Below are positions 1-11,994 of a stretch of DNA of 64,000 bases, one piece after another. Origin of the DNA: Heliopora coerulea (lineage: Eukaryota > Cnidaria > Anthozoa > Scleralcyonacea > Helioporidae); NCBI GenBank assembly GCA_030142905.1, contig JASJOG010000578.1:1-64000 (forward strand). The letters are read 5' to 3'. The position numbers and the translations under genes are program-made. The notes under the pieces were generated by a model. It ran no database searches. It was not told the origin of the DNA and saw only the letters and a list, made by a program, of their open reading frames with translations. Positions within the stretch are counted from its first letter, which is position 1. The number at the start of each line of letters is the position of its first letter.

Positions 1-2250
1 TTCTTAAGATGAGATACAGTTATACCGAACAGTTTGCACGAGTTTGTCTGTAGGAAGCGAATCGGAACCAATGTCAAATTTCTCAAAGCCTTTTGTTATT
101 TTAGTTATGCTACAGTTATTTATGAAATGAGTTCATGCAAATAATTTGTTTCTTTCTTAATTAAGATCATTTTGCCTATTACTACATTCCTTAAAAAACC
201 GGTTAAAGAATTTTTAAAGGCAATCTTCATACTAGACCCTGTAATGTTGACATCCTGTTGTTGTTTCGTGAAAAATGCTCTAGAATGCCGTTTGTTAGAC
301 ATCATTCATCCATTTAAACTCGTTTTCAAGGAGTTACCTCCTGATGCTTTTAGATATGATGAAAAGATACTTCAACTTTAATTGGGGACGATAAGGACCA
401 AAGATTTCCATAATAAAACAAGATAAAACTGAAAAAAGGTGCTGCCTAGAAAGTATCACACGAAGTGGCACAATATCGCCAAACCTTTTCAATCTTTCGG
501 TTATGCTAAATCAAAAGCTCTTCAGGCCTTTTTAGTTCTTGTAAACAATCGGGCTAAAGCAGAGAAGAGTCTCCAGGTGATATTAAGTGATCGAGAAATG
601 GTGTTACGTATTATTTGTGGCATCGAAAATTCAAGGTGCTTTAGCTTTTCTCTTGTCATTCGCAACAAAATTTTTCTTTACTCAATAGTTATGGAAAAGA
701 AAATAAGACGTTTTCTTAAAAACAATGATTATGAGCAAATTAGGTAGCTTTGGAAACAGAAATATCAGAACAAAACAAATTACTTTGGTTGAAATGTGTT
801 GATATCGGATTTTAAAACATGACTACCCATAAGCAGTAAGCTAGTTAAAGCGAAGGGGTTCCTTTGAAACGAGTTTGATTAGCTTTTTGAGCATGTTCTT
901 TATTCTTGATTTACTGTAGAATAATTGAAACTATTGTGACAGCTTTCATGTTTAGTAAATGGAGTAAAATGAAACTGTTAAACTTCAGGCAAATAAGGAT
1001 GGGATTTGGTGTTCTACTGTATCTAAGAAATAATACACACAAAGCCAGTGCATCAAAACCTTAGTAAACGCCTCTTACATGCCATTGTGTAAGAATGTCT
1101 ATAAGGTTATACCGAAATAATATTCGTTAATGAATACGAAAGAAAAACGAATATCTTCGTATTTTTTAAGTAAATACCCGCAACTCAAAAATTGAAATGC
1201 CAATCCCATTCCTTTGTCTTGTTCTTGTCATAAAGGGAGAAGCTGTCACTCTTGTTTCCTAGCTGAAAAATGACTTTGCATGCTAGTAAAGTAGCATAGC
1301 ATTGATTTATTTGTAGAAAAAAGCATGGCTAGTCATTTAATAAAATGTCTTTGAAAAAACTCAAAAAATGCCTACTGATATTTTTTTTTTGTTTTGCTAA
1401 ACTATAACTGTAATGTATCTACCATGACCACAAGTTCCAAATAATTATGCTTGCGCTTTCAGTAAACCGTATTTTATTTAAACTACACAAACTAAGGGTG
1501 TGAATGAACCAAACTATAATAACGACGGTTACAGTCAGAAAAACCTGATAATTTTTTTGGGGTAATAATATCATCATACTAAATAAAATCATTCAGAAAT
1601 ACTCAGGCATCCGTAGCAGACAATGTTCAGTATTATCAAATATCAAACATAATACAAGGATGATAACTGGGTAAAACTGCATTTTTATTTTTTCAGATAG
1701 TTTGTTTACATTGTTTTTTTGTTTGATTTTAATTTATTTTAATTTATTTTATTTGGTTTCACATAATTTTTTTTGTTTTCGCTGGAAAGCCCTGTCAAGT
1801 AGTCTTTCTTAGTCTGAGTCATATGTTAGAAATTTAGAGTTGCCTATTAAATAAGTGAAGGGAAATAGACTGTTTACAGTAAGGTTATACTCCTCTACAC
1901 CTTTTAGGAATCTCGTTTTCCCGTCACTTTACGATTATTCCATTGCTCTCACTTTACACTACTCCGCACAACCGACTTCCTTTCGCCACTTCTTCCGCAT
2001 CTTCATCATTTTTCCCCAGTGGTGACCTCAAATTCAAAAATTTCTTATAAACGCTTCAATACGAACCCTTTTAAAGAGCATAGACACCTTTTTTGCTTGG
2101 TGTGGTAAAATTGCAGCTTAAAAATGCTGTAAGATTACAAATGTGATTAGTGTCTAGTCATATATGGATTCGAAACCATAAAAGTGAAATTTGAGACGAA
2201 AAGAAATACACTGCCGGTTTGAAAGAAAGCTTTTCAGAATGTGCCGTTCA
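1..2250. other. AT-rich stretch without a supported gene
   Basis: I see no exon with convincing splice borders and no recognisable transposon coding. The longest open frame (439-747, plus) begins with GTG rather than ATG and matches nothing I know. Short A/T runs near 1380, 1560 and 1680-1770 are low complexity. Confidence 0.5.
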
Positions 2251-2254
2251 CTAT

Positions 2255-2515
2255 GAAACACTGCAAATCCTCTCATGGATAAGCGTTAAATTGTCACGAG
2301 AACATCTCATGTTATAAAGTTGGATAAAAACTTACCTCCAGTCCCTGCGGACTCAATAGCTCAATCAGTAGAGGGGCGGACCGGTATCCCGAAGGTTCAA
2401 GTAGAAATCCCGCTCGAGTCAACATTTTTTCTGTTGACTTCGGCAGTGTTAGATTATCATGAAAAATTTCTGTTCACGTACATCTCTGAGGACGATTCTG
2501 GAAAAAGTCCACATA
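2255..2515 (+). repeat. tRNA-derived SINE, copy 1
   Basis: The tRNA-like head (2350-2420) keeps an A-box-like TAGCTCAATC and a damaged B-box, and begins and ends with GACTC/GAGTC. It is preceded by a segment containing CTCATGGATAAGCG and followed by a tail with GTTGACTTCGGCAGTGT. The same order of blocks recurs at 51540-51800, and the tRNA head with GTTGACTT recurs at 43110-43300. The B-box is degenerate here, so this copy is unlikely to be transcribed. Confidence 0.7.
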
Positions 2516-2749
2516 AAGCGAGCTAAGAAAATTTGTTTCCAAATTTTCGCATAAAGAAAAGCACTTCCCACTTACCTGATAAAATACTTTCAGTGGTGAG
2601 GCCCCAGTTCTGTATATAAACTATGGAGCTGCTCTGATTATTCCCATTCCTGAAATATTTTACTCATTCAATATATTTTCTTCCTATATGGCTTTCATTA
2701 TTGTAACCTCCTCTTTTGTCATTATGATGTAATGATCAACATTTCTCAC

Positions 2750-2872
2750 GGATAGCGGAAAAATTTTACAACTGATGATACAATCAATGATCATTTCCGG
2801 TCATCGCAAACTATCGCTGTCAATTAACCGGCAATTTCCGGCGATATTTTCCGACTTATGAAAACCAGCCTT
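2750..2872. repeat. Short MITE-like fragment
   Basis: This segment is rich in CCGG/CGGCAATTTCCGG words and ends in GAAAACCAGCCTT. That ending resembles the GAAACCAGGCTT end of the repeat near 27040. Termini are not defined well enough to name a superfamily. Confidence 0.3.
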
Positions 2873-3299
2873 AATTTACTGAAGATGCTATGGCGTGAGT
2901 GTTTAAATGTAACAGCAAATCATGTTGACCTGACACCGAGGTGCTGTGGCTGGAAAGACGAGAGAGACCACGACCCTCTAATTTCCAACAGCGTATGAAA
3001 AATCACAATAATTGGGGGTTTTTTTCTTTCTTTACACCGTTGGAATTTCCACATGTTTAAATTGTTAACACATGTATTAATATAAAATTTTAAATTAAGG
3101 AAAATCTGATAACCATTAATTACCAAGAAGCTCGATAAAAAGTGAAGATTATTGACTTTATTGGAGTAGGAAACGGGAGGGCCATGGGAGTATGTCCGCA
3201 ATAATAATGGAGGTATTAGACTGGCTCCCAACATAAACGACAATCGTTATTTTTTACAATGCATTTCATCACGTTCGACCAGAAACACTGTTTATGAAG

Positions 3300-3910
3300 T
3301 AAATATTTGTAATTATAAGGGCTGAAGTTAGCTAGTGAAACTCACTAATGAGAATTAGGCTATTCAGTCATTGCCATTGAACTCTAATTGCCTGGTACAT
3401 CTTGCTGTACCAGGCCTCACGATTGACTGAAGCCAACATGGCAGCAGCCATAAAGATCAAAAACTCGTGTGTGAAAAAGTTGTATTGAACCTTTGCTTTT
3501 CATTGACAGTTAATTTTGACAAATATGCAGTCCTACCGACATTGTCCTCTATTTACTAAGAACAAAAAAGAAAACTGTCAAAAAATCCAAAACTTAGGTT
3601 AAGATTTTTTGCGATAGGTTGTGTGTTTTATTGTGTAGGGCACTGGGATGGTCTGCAAATTGATCTACATGTCAGCCTCCATCTTGCCTTCAAAATAAAG
3701 TTTGCATGTATTGTTCAAGTCTTTTTACAGTTCAGTGTTTGTTGCTTCATGAGGATACCCCTGAGCTGTTCTGCGCACATTGTTGAGATTGTTATTTATG
3801 ATCTTTGATCTTTATATTCTTTCTCTCAAAAAAGTAGGAAATAGCGTTCAGACACTACCCGGGGTACATGCCCCTGGACCCCTCTGGAGGTGGGTTGGGC
3901 CATCTTTACT
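3300..3910 (+). repeat. Dispersed repeat family A, copy 1
   Basis: The 3370-3730 part matches the reverse complement of 40850-41220. Shared words include CAGTCCTACCGACAT/ATGTCGGTAGGACTG and CCAGGCCTCACGATT. The outer parts (TTGTAATTA..GGCTGAAGTTAGC, and CTCAAAAAAGTAGGAAATAG) match 27460-27640, where the centre is deleted. It is a multi-copy non-coding element and I cannot assign a superfamily. Confidence 0.65.
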
Positions 3911-4042
3911 CAGTTTGTCCCTACGCCCATGAACATACTACTTCAACAGCATTTAACATCACCGATCGACTGACATGCCTATCAACCTCCACACTATCAT
4001 ATCAGACGACATATCTTTAATGTCTAACGTTGAAATGTGGAA

Positions 4043-4174
4043 TCATTCTCCCAGATGGAAACTTGCCAGTCCTTGTCCGTAAGCTAGATCTCGTGTTGCT
4101 GGGAAGGTACTGAGGAATACTTCTCTCGCCTTGCCGCTGAAGGTTAATGACATCAGGTAAGACTTGTGGACCAC
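4043..4174 (-). CDS. Probable terminal coding exon, unknown protein
   Basis: On the minus strand a pyrimidine-rich tract ending TTTTCAG is followed by 44 codons in phase 0 (43 residues plus TGA). The peptide starts VVHKSYLMSLTFSGK and ends GLASFHLGE. It has a mixed, protein-like composition unlike the surrounding AT-rich sequence. A possible AATAAA (reverse of TTTATT) lies about 0.4 kb downstream near 3630. I do not recognise the family and could not find the preceding exon. It could be a chance frame, but the clean acceptor and balanced residue content favour a real last exon. Confidence 0.4.
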   Translation of the reverse strand: MVHKSYLMSLTFSGKAREVFLSTFPATRDLAYGQGLASFHLGE

Positions 4175-4229
4175 CTGAAAATTGAAATAAATATTGAATT
4201 TAGTTATCTCAACAACATTCACCAAGCAG

Positions 4230-6180
4230 AATCACAACTGAGGTATTGTATCGGTGCATGCAGACCTAAGAAACGAGTTTCCAGATACTAGACAAATGAT
4301 GTCAACATTTATGCAAGTTACATTCCTCGGTGCCGCTGTGGTAACACAAATACATGTAAGAGCTTGTGCATGCAAGTGGGTATAGCTGGGGAAACCAGTC
4401 AAAACTCAATGTGATAGTTTGTTGGTTTAAAACAAATAATTTGTTGGTGATGATGGTCTTATAACATCATAGTTCAACTTTATAATTGTTCTATGTTAGT
4501 CACCTTGAAGTTATAACCAAGCTTCTATATCATGCCTGACTGACTGTGCATAACTTTAGTGACACAGTACAGAAAGAACTATGGTATTTAGTTTACTGTA
4601 ATTAGTTGTTGCTCTACAATATTTCTACTTACTCGAGTTTTACAGCTTACAGTAAAAAAAATATTTAGCACCAATGTATGAGAAAATTACGCTTCTGCTT
4701 GTTTAAGAAAGAAGGACCTCATAGCAAGCAAAAGTGCTTTTGTCGAACATAAAAGATAAAATTGAACGAAAATTCAAGGAAATTGTACAGAAATCTTTTG
4801 TACAAGAATGTAGACGAGAAATAACAAATATCTCCAAAACATTTTTTTTTACAGAAACATCACCGCAAATACATCTAAATGGCCATATTGAACTGTTATT
4901 TTGAAGTTTTGGTAAATTTCAACGTAGAAAATCGAAGGGAAATGTTCATAATTCTAATTAGTATTCTCTATCCAATTTACAGAATACTATATAGGAGCCC
5001 AAATGTTTTGTGTTTCCATCGTGAATTATTAATGTTTTTGATATATTATAGAGTATTATATGCATTATACACTATGTTATATAGTATTAAATATACATAT
5101 ATAACATATCATATGTACTATGTTTGAGTTTCGAACGCCAGATATACCTGAGCAAACAAGATCGAGTGTAAATCAAAACAAACATCGAGTCCTTGTTCGC
5201 ATAAATTCGCCTAAAAGAAATCTTTAAAAAATTCCCGCCTTTTTCAGTCGAAAATTTTTTTTCTTTTCGTTTTTTGCATCCCAATTGTTGCTGCTAAAAT
5301 TGACTGTTGTTGAACTCTTTGATCATAATTCAAGTGTCTTCCAGTCAACGTTTATTTCTGACTTTGAAGTTTCTTGGTAAAGAGATCTTACGCAGCTGCC
5401 ATTTTGTTTGTATGTGCTGTCGTAAATATGCCACAAAGGAGACATTGACTCTGTGAGAAAAAACAACCAGCGAAATTTAGTCTTTATTGAAATGAATGGA
5501 CAACCTCAGTTTAAATGAGAGTTGACTTAGCCTATTCAATCCTTTCTTTGAAATATTTAACTATAGGGCGCCCATATATAACTAGAAACACGTGCATGCA
5601 ACAACCCCTCGCCCACCCTTTCAATATATCTCTCGAGAATCCAAGTAACAATAATAATTTTTAAAAATTCTCAAAAAGACAATTCCTCCTGACTATAACA
5701 GGAAAAGGACATGCAATAAAAAATATCCACACAGAATTTGGTCGCAAATAAACAATCCAAACTGGAAATTATTTTATATTTAAACTGCTTAGAGTCATAC
5801 TTACGTTTAAAATTTCAATTCTGCTTTATTAAAACAAAAAGTTCGGTGAGAATAACGTTCAACGGTTTAACAAATGGTAAGATGTCCATCCTTACAATTA
5901 AATTATTAAACAACGAACGATAGGATTAATACCCTGAATCATTGGCGGGTTTATGGTAATTCGTGTCGTTATCCAATTAGACTTCTCACTCATTTTGCCT
6001 TAAAGAAAGATTGTTTTATTAGATCACTAAATTTTCCGTCTTAAAATTGGATCATTCTCATAGGTTATCAAACGGATACCAGCATTACGGACAGTTCGTG
6101 ATTGATTATTTTTCTGACATTTTTTGATTTAAAAAATTGATAAATTATAAGTTATCTCAAAGTTGGTTACAAATGTCTTT
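4230..6180. other. AT-rich intergenic or intronic DNA with one repeat fragment
   Basis: No supported gene. The segment 5578-5645 (containing CCCCTCGCCCACCCTTTC and ATATCTCTCGAGAATCC) matches the reverse complement of 27232-27290, so both are fragments of a dispersed repeat. 5030-5125 is a TATA-rich low-complexity run. Confidence 0.5.
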
Positions 6181-6739
6181 AAGATGTGCTATGTTAAGGA
6201 TTTATGCAAAGTATTCATCCAAAGGTACAAGACTTTGGTGACGAAGGTGAAACGAATTACGAAACCGAAGAAGTAAATAAAGAAAACATGAACGAATCTT
6301 GCATTTTTATCGCTGACCAAAAATCGGAAAATACAAAACATACAACAAAATACCAAAAGCAAACCTTGTGCAAGCTTTGTCGAAAGAAGAGCGAGAAAAG
6401 GAAAGTAAAAAACATACTTTTTCCAAGGCAAAACATCAGTAAAAAAGAAAAATGGCGTATAAACCTGCAACTCTTGCGTATTTTCAACTAAGCATTCAGT
6501 GGCACCTCAACACAAAGGGTTCAACGGTAAATTTACACAAAGATGACTTTAAACTTTCTTGAGAGGTTTTAAAATCCTGATGAAAACGTTACTGGTCGAA
6601 TACGGTAAAGGTCATCATGCACAAATCACTCTCGAAGTGAGAAAGGCTTAAGCGGACAACTGTTTTGCCGAACGATAGTTTGGTGACCAAAAACAAGTAG
6701 CTTTGCAGCGACTTGCCTGGTGGCTGTTTACAATACATT

Positions 6740-7200
6740 TTTGTTTTGAGCCAAAAGTAAGTCTCAAGATCTTCAGTGGGGCGACATTTCATAGGGGGAA
6801 AAATCCTGATTGAGGCGATGAAATCTTTGTGTGGAAAGCGGAGAAAGCATCCAAGGACTCTCATGGCCTAGATAACTCTTCTGGACGACGAGTGTGCTAT
6901 CCCACGTCTCAAACAATTGACCCTGAACTCTGTCCGGTTAAATACTGCAAAATGTTCAAAATTAATCGTCCTACAGAGGCAAATGAACTAGAATCTTCAT
7001 TCTACTTTACCAATAAACACCAGCAAAATCCAGGCGGTAATATTTCGTACAAGAAGTCTCCCTTAGGGAAGAATGAAGTCGGGAAGCTACTTTTGAAAGC
7101 TACTCAAAACAATTCCGTTCGCAGAACTAGTACTTCAAAGCTACTGGATTCAGACGTACCTGTGATTGTGCAGCTCAGGTATGTGGTTACCAGAACGTAA
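6740..7200 (+). pseudogene. Crypton-type tyrosine recombinase remnant
   Basis: The 6829-7200 frame has the order seen in the C-terminal catalytic part of Crypton/DUF3504-like recombinases: CPVKYCKMF, then SSFYFTNKHQQNPG, then YKKSPLGKNEVGKLL, then NNSVRRTSTSKLL, then VPVIVQL. Upstream in another frame (about 6762-6790) is SQDLQWGDIS, the family's upstream arm, so a frameshift separates the two parts. Family members usually have His before the conserved Arg (H-x-x-R); here it reads NNSVR. After 7185 a third frame reads CGYQNVKNPKIYT, resembling the GHKN..S..Y segment, so the 3' end is also shifted. The frame at 6204-6491 (lysine-rich) could be a remnant of the N-terminal half, but this is weak. 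The element is dead; similar domains also occur in domesticated host genes. Confidence 0.6.
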
Positions 7201-7259
7201 AAAATCCCAAGATTTATACTAATTGTCATCTATTCAACTTCAGCAAAGAATGTCGTTTT

Positions 7260-8460
7260 AATACACTTGGTCGCTTAGCAAATGTCCTGACAGCAAGCGA
7301 GTTCCCCTACGTCTTTTGTTCATAAGTCAAAAAGAACTAAGACAAAGCGTTGCTGCGAGTGGCCGGAATCGGCATTCTTGAGTGGCCGGAATCCATGGAT
7401 ATATAGATATATAGAAACATATATACACAAAGCAATAATTTTTCTTCCTAGTCACCATGCGTGTAACAGGACTCCACGCACGTCGAGATTAGTACCCTCT
7501 CCCTCTAATCCCTCTCACCCACCACGCGAAGCGGTGGGCGAGGGGATTAGATATATTTAAATACAACAACGTAGTAATTTTTCGGCATGATCAATGTCCT
7601 TTCAAATTCGTGAAGCCAATGCCCCAGTTCGCCCCGGATCCCCCTCACAGTGGACCCTAGATCCGCCCCTGAGCTATAGCATTTGATCTTGTTCGGATAA
7701 AAGTTCTACACAAATTACACTTCGAAAAACCATGCAAAGTTTTTAGACATATGCTAAGATGCTCCATCTCCATCAAACCATCGAACGACTAAAAATTTCC
7801 TCGACCATCGGCGGTTTGTATAAAATGCACATCAATCAAAGTGTAACGGTTTCAAAATTTGGACGCTAAAGACCGATTAAACATAACGACTGTATGCTAA
7901 ATTATGTCTTTTTTTAGAAAAAGATGAAGAGATAATAAATTTAAAAACAAAAATAAATAAAATATAACATTAAAGTAGAAATAAAAATAAAAATTGTAAC
8001 CTCTGTAGCACTGAAGTATACTTTGCCCTCCAAAATCCGAATGCAAATCACATGAAAAGGAGCATCATCTATTCTGGTGTTACATCAAGGAATGATCAAA
8101 GAAAATGTGGAAAAAGAACGGTAAATTTTAGTTGGGCAGTTTCGGTCTATTCTCAATAGCAAAAATTGTAAATAACACTATAATCCACCTCACAAATATA
8201 CAGTTATAATTTTGTAATATTATTATTGCAAACAGTTGTATAAATGGTATTTGCAAATAATATAGGAAAATGTAATTCGCTAAGTATTTTTAACAAACGG
8301 CTTGTTGAAAATCAGTTGCCTAAGTGCACTGATGGCTTAACAATTTCTAAATAAGTTTAAATAAATAAAATAAAATAAAGGTTGCTTTCCACAACATTGT
8401 TCACGATCGCGCGCTCTATCAGATGACCCAACTAAAACTAGCAAACATGGATCACTGCTT
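7260..8460. other. Non-coding stretch with a foldback
   Basis: No gene is supported. 7506-7549 can form a hairpin: TAATCCCTCTCACCCACC on the left pairs with GGTGGGCGAGGGGATTA on the right, with mismatches and a GAA-type loop. 7900-8000 is an A-rich, T-poor low-complexity run. Confidence 0.4.
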
Positions 8461-8474
8461 AGGGTTGGTTGGGG

Positions 8475-8504
8475 TTAGGGTTAGGGTTAGGGTTAGGGTT
8501 AGGG
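8475..8504 (+). repeat. Interstitial telomeric repeat (TTAGGG)5
   Basis: Five perfect tandem TTAGGG units, preceded by degenerate GGTTGG and followed by GGTAATAG. TTAGGG is the usual metazoan telomere repeat. It lies at the edge of the repeat-flanked element at 8506-11820. Confidence 0.9.
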
Positions 8505-8879
8505 GTAATAGTAGTAGGGGTGGTCCCAAAGTGGGGTAAAGTTATAGCAAGGCCGGGTTTTATCCGACTTTGATGAAAATTTAGGGGTAAAGTGCCCTTA
8601 TGGATATCTATCTGGTATTAAAGTTTCAAAATGATCGAACAAATTCCCTAACCGGGGGGGACGAAAGTTTGCTTTTCCGAGCAGGGAAAAATATTGCCCT
8701 AATTGCACTTTATCTCAGCAACTATTTAACATTTTGAAATTCTGATTATTGCATTAGATAGACGGATAGCTGATCTGCATTTTTGTTAATAATTGTTGTC
8801 AGAAAATATTTTTGGAACATGGCCAAAATTTTTGTCAAAGTCTGACATCAAAATCTCCATAACGGATAAAGATTTCTCA

Positions 8880-9120
8880 AATCTGATTCAATCTTCATAA
8901 TAGAACGTCCCAAGATCTACTTTTTCATAATTAATCATTGTCAGAAAATATTGCTCTTTCAGGGAGAAAAACGCGATTTTTGTTCTATACATAACTTTTT
9001 CAGGCTTTATTTTTGCCGGAAGTTGTAGGACCAAGGTCAAGGTTAAAATAAGGTTGTACATCTTATAAAGGCGGATGTTTTTGGTTAATATATTAGTCAC
9101 AAAATGTTTTTAGTTTTAAC
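8880..9120. repeat. Left diverged direct repeat of the 8.5-11.8 kb element
   Basis: Co-linear with 11580-11820 over about 240 bp with many substitutions and small indels (see the element entry for shared words). Confidence 0.7.
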
Positions 9121-9648
9121 TCGACATAGCATAAAGAATCTGAATTTTAAGACGAATTTTTTCTAAGTCCAGCTAATGAGATGCGGAAAGTACTATATTT
9201 ACGTTTTTGGTGTTATCTCGGTGGCTTTTTGTCGGATTTTGTTTCTGATCAAAGGTAGTGATGTTGCTTTTGAGTGGTCTATCTTTTTGTAGATTATCTT
9301 AGTCAGAAAATATTGTTCCTTAAGGGAGAAAAATGAGGGGTTTTATTGTGTAATTATTGTTTTGGATGAATTTATTAATCTAACCCTAACTTAAATGTAG
9401 GGTTATTTTCAGGGGGTAGTTTCAGGAGGGTTTTGGTAATTTTCCAGGGGGTGAATATGTTAAATAGGGTTAGGTTAGAGGTTTTTTTGGATTTTGTTTA
9501 GTTCTTATAAAGATGGAATATATAATTAGGCCAAGGTCAAGGTCATTCAAGGTCACAAAAAAAGGAAATATGTATATATACAACTTGAATATAAATTATT
9601 TACAATTTCTTTACATTATTTAAACATTTGTTTTTGTTCTGTTTGAAT

Positions 9649-11170
9649 TTAGATCTCATTTAATATTGCTTGCAACCGACCACTCCTTTGTAGAGTCATG
9701 TACCGTTCTCTTAACTGGTTGCTGGTTGCCATATTTGGGAAGGTGCAATTAAAGTGCAATCTAAGTCGTATCCATGAAATTCGTCCAGTTGTTAAGTCCT
9801 TTAGTTGTTCGACTAGGTCGACAAGAAACGTATCCATATCACGGCTAAATCTATTTCGTCTTCTTGCTGGCCTGTTATCTCGTCGTCTTTCTGGGCAGTT
9901 GTCGAGTGTTTCCGGGCCGTCATTGGGTCCTGAAATTGCACGGAGTGTTACTTGTTCTTGTCTTCTCCACCATGCTCCTGGAAGTGCATAGTGAGAGTGG
10001 GGTGTCTTGTGGACAGAGTAGCCCAGCAAGGATTTCAAGTCGCCCATGACCATTCTCATGGCATGGGTTATTGGATCCGTCCTTCTATGACCTTGCATTG
10101 CCCCCAACCCTCTTAAGCAATCCACAGCCTTTTGGTATATTACATCCAGGGAAGTGATGTAATCATTTACTGGCATTTGATGTATGAAAAGAGTTGATGG
10201 TTGAATAAAGGTTTTCACATCAAACACATCGTTGTCGAAATAGACATCCAGTGCTTCCTCAAGTGTGCGTCGGCAGACCAGGGTCTCCACCCTTAATCCC
10301 CCAAGGTGATGTCTGTTCTCTACCAGCATTCCTTTGATGAGATGCCATGACTCTAGGAAGCGAGGCACCTGCCGTACAGTTTGCGTTTGCAGCCGCAGTT
10401 TCTTTTGTGTTATCCCTCGACGGACATGGTAGAGCAAATTGTACCATTTAATCTCTTTGATTGTTACGTCGTCCTGAAATGTGAGGGTGAAAGTCCCCCC
10501 ATACTTTCTTGAGGGAATGGCTGCATATCGAGTGGTATAAATGTTGGAAAAATTGTTTGTTTTCCAATTAGGTTGGCTTGATTGACTTTTGCAGCAAAGA
10601 TGTGGTCACTCCTCATGTTCACTGAAATGTGGTATTCGTTTTCTGGCAGAATACCACGTTCCACGGCATCACATTCGGAAACAATATTACTCTCTTGTAT
10701 TGGGATGAAATTGTACGGCATCTTGGTGCCAAAGTGCAGGATACGGATGTACCGGACCCTGCATGCACGCAATGTGTGGGTGAGGACAAGGGTCGGGATT
10801 CCTTTCTCATTGCCACTTATCAAGTAGTTTTCTGCCGTGCTGAGGCAAAAACCATTTGGCCAGAACTTCGGAGATGCCTACAAATATTCTCTTTCAAAAC
10901 ATCTGGTGTGCCATGATGAGGAATGAATATGACTGAAGGATGAAAGGAAATGGTAAGGGTACGGGTATTGAGGAAGTTGGTGGTTGGGTATTTCCGGGTT
11001 TTCGATGAAGAGAGCATGACATTTTGGCCCAGCATTTTGGTGATAGTTTGATTAAAATGATTGTGTCTGACACAATAATTTATGGCATAGAGGTCAATGT
11101 CCAATGCGTTCACATCCATATTATGGGTGAGCATGAGGTTCGAAACATCTCTTTGTAGTACTCGCTGCAT
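9649..11170 (-). pseudogene. Unrecognised gene in three frames, C-terminal Myb/SANT-like segment
   Basis: Three minus-strand frames run in order, each shifted relative to the next: 11170-10820 (116 aa), 10823-10464 (119 aa, overlapping by 4 bases) and 10437-9649 (262 aa). Each frame stays protein-like close to the shift points, so this looks like one coding region with two frameshifts. Immediately before the first ATG is a textbook acceptor (T-rich tract then TTACAG), so an upstream exon is likely. The last about 60 residues contain FLVDLVEQLKDL, ISWIRLRLHF and NQLRERYMTL, the W/F spacing of a Myb/SANT-like DNA-binding domain. They follow a basic stretch (RRRNRF). I cannot place the first 400 residues in any family. 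Alternatives are a transposon-encoded protein, a gene of viral origin or a host paralogue. Confidence 0.5.
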
Positions 11171-11579
11171 CTGTAAAATAAAAAGAATTGTATAAATTTA
11201 GGAAATAGTAAAAAAACTTAAAAAATACATAGAAAATACTATGTAAAAACATGACCGTCATCTTGGATTTATGAATAATTCATAATCTGTTAATTTCGCT
11301 ATGAAAAAGACGTGAAAACAATGATTAAATATAGTCAAAAGAAGCACAAGCATCTTAGTCAACATTATTTAAGATTATTTACCTTTTCAAACTTCAAAAT
11401 AAGGTTAAAAATACGATTTTTTCCAGAGCACTTTTAACACCAACTAGAGTCACAGAAGAAAACTTCCCAAAAGACCAAACCATCCTGTTTTCAAAGAGAT
11501 GATATATAGATTCAGGGGGGATGGGTTTTACATTTTTGGAAATTTAACCATATCTCCTTAACAAAAAGAGATATCTTAA

Positions 11580-11820
11580 ATGTGATTGCATCCTCATGAT
11601 ATAGTGTCTCGAGATCTACATTTTCGTAAATTATCATTGTCAGAAAATATTTCTTCTTAAGGGAGAAAAATGAGGTTTTTGTTGTATTAGTCAGTCTTTT
11701 TGGCTCTGTTTCTACCGGAAGTTGTCGGTTAGGGTCAAAGTGAGAATAAGAATGTACATCTTAGCAAGGTGGAGAGTTTTGGTTAATATATTTGTCAGAA
11801 AATGTTTTTAGTTTCCTGGA
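11580..11820. repeat. Right diverged direct repeat of the 8.5-11.8 kb element
   Basis: Counterpart of 8880-9120. Contains TCATTGTCAGAAAATATTTC, TAAGGGAGAAAAATGAG, ACCGGAAGTTGTCGG and GTTTTGGTTAATATATTTG. Confidence 0.7.
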
Positions 11821-11994
11821 ATCCTTTATTTTCTGTTTTCTTCTGGAACTCTGTTATAAAATTTTACAGCAGTCTTCTATTCTTTACGATATCCTTTAGA
11901 ATAGGTCCACTGATTTTTTTTATGGCATAAAAAAGATCCAAAATTTTGTTGATTTTCTTAATAATAATCTTCGTAATGATACTGCTTTTAGTGA

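Larger units (their letters stand above)
8506..11820 (-). mobile_element. Unclassified repeat-flanked element with a broken gene
   Basis: Diverged direct repeats flank a minus-strand coding region (9649-11170). The block 8880-9120 and the block 11580-11820 share, in order: AGATCTAC, TTGTCAGAAAATATT, AGGGAGAAAAA, GCCGGAAGTTGT/ACCGGAAGTTGT, TGTACATCTTA, TTTTGGTTAATATATT and AAAATGTTTTTAGTTT. Partial further copies of the GTCAGAAAATATT..AGGGAGAAAAA block lie near 8795 and 9300. Five TTAGGG units adjoin the left side. I do not recognise any described superfamily. The repeats could be LTR-like termini or an ancient tandem array interrupted by the gene. Confidence 0.45.

Noticed and set aside
439..747. 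102-codon plus-strand frame as a gene
   Set aside because: Starts with GTG, has no splice or promoter support, and resembles nothing known.
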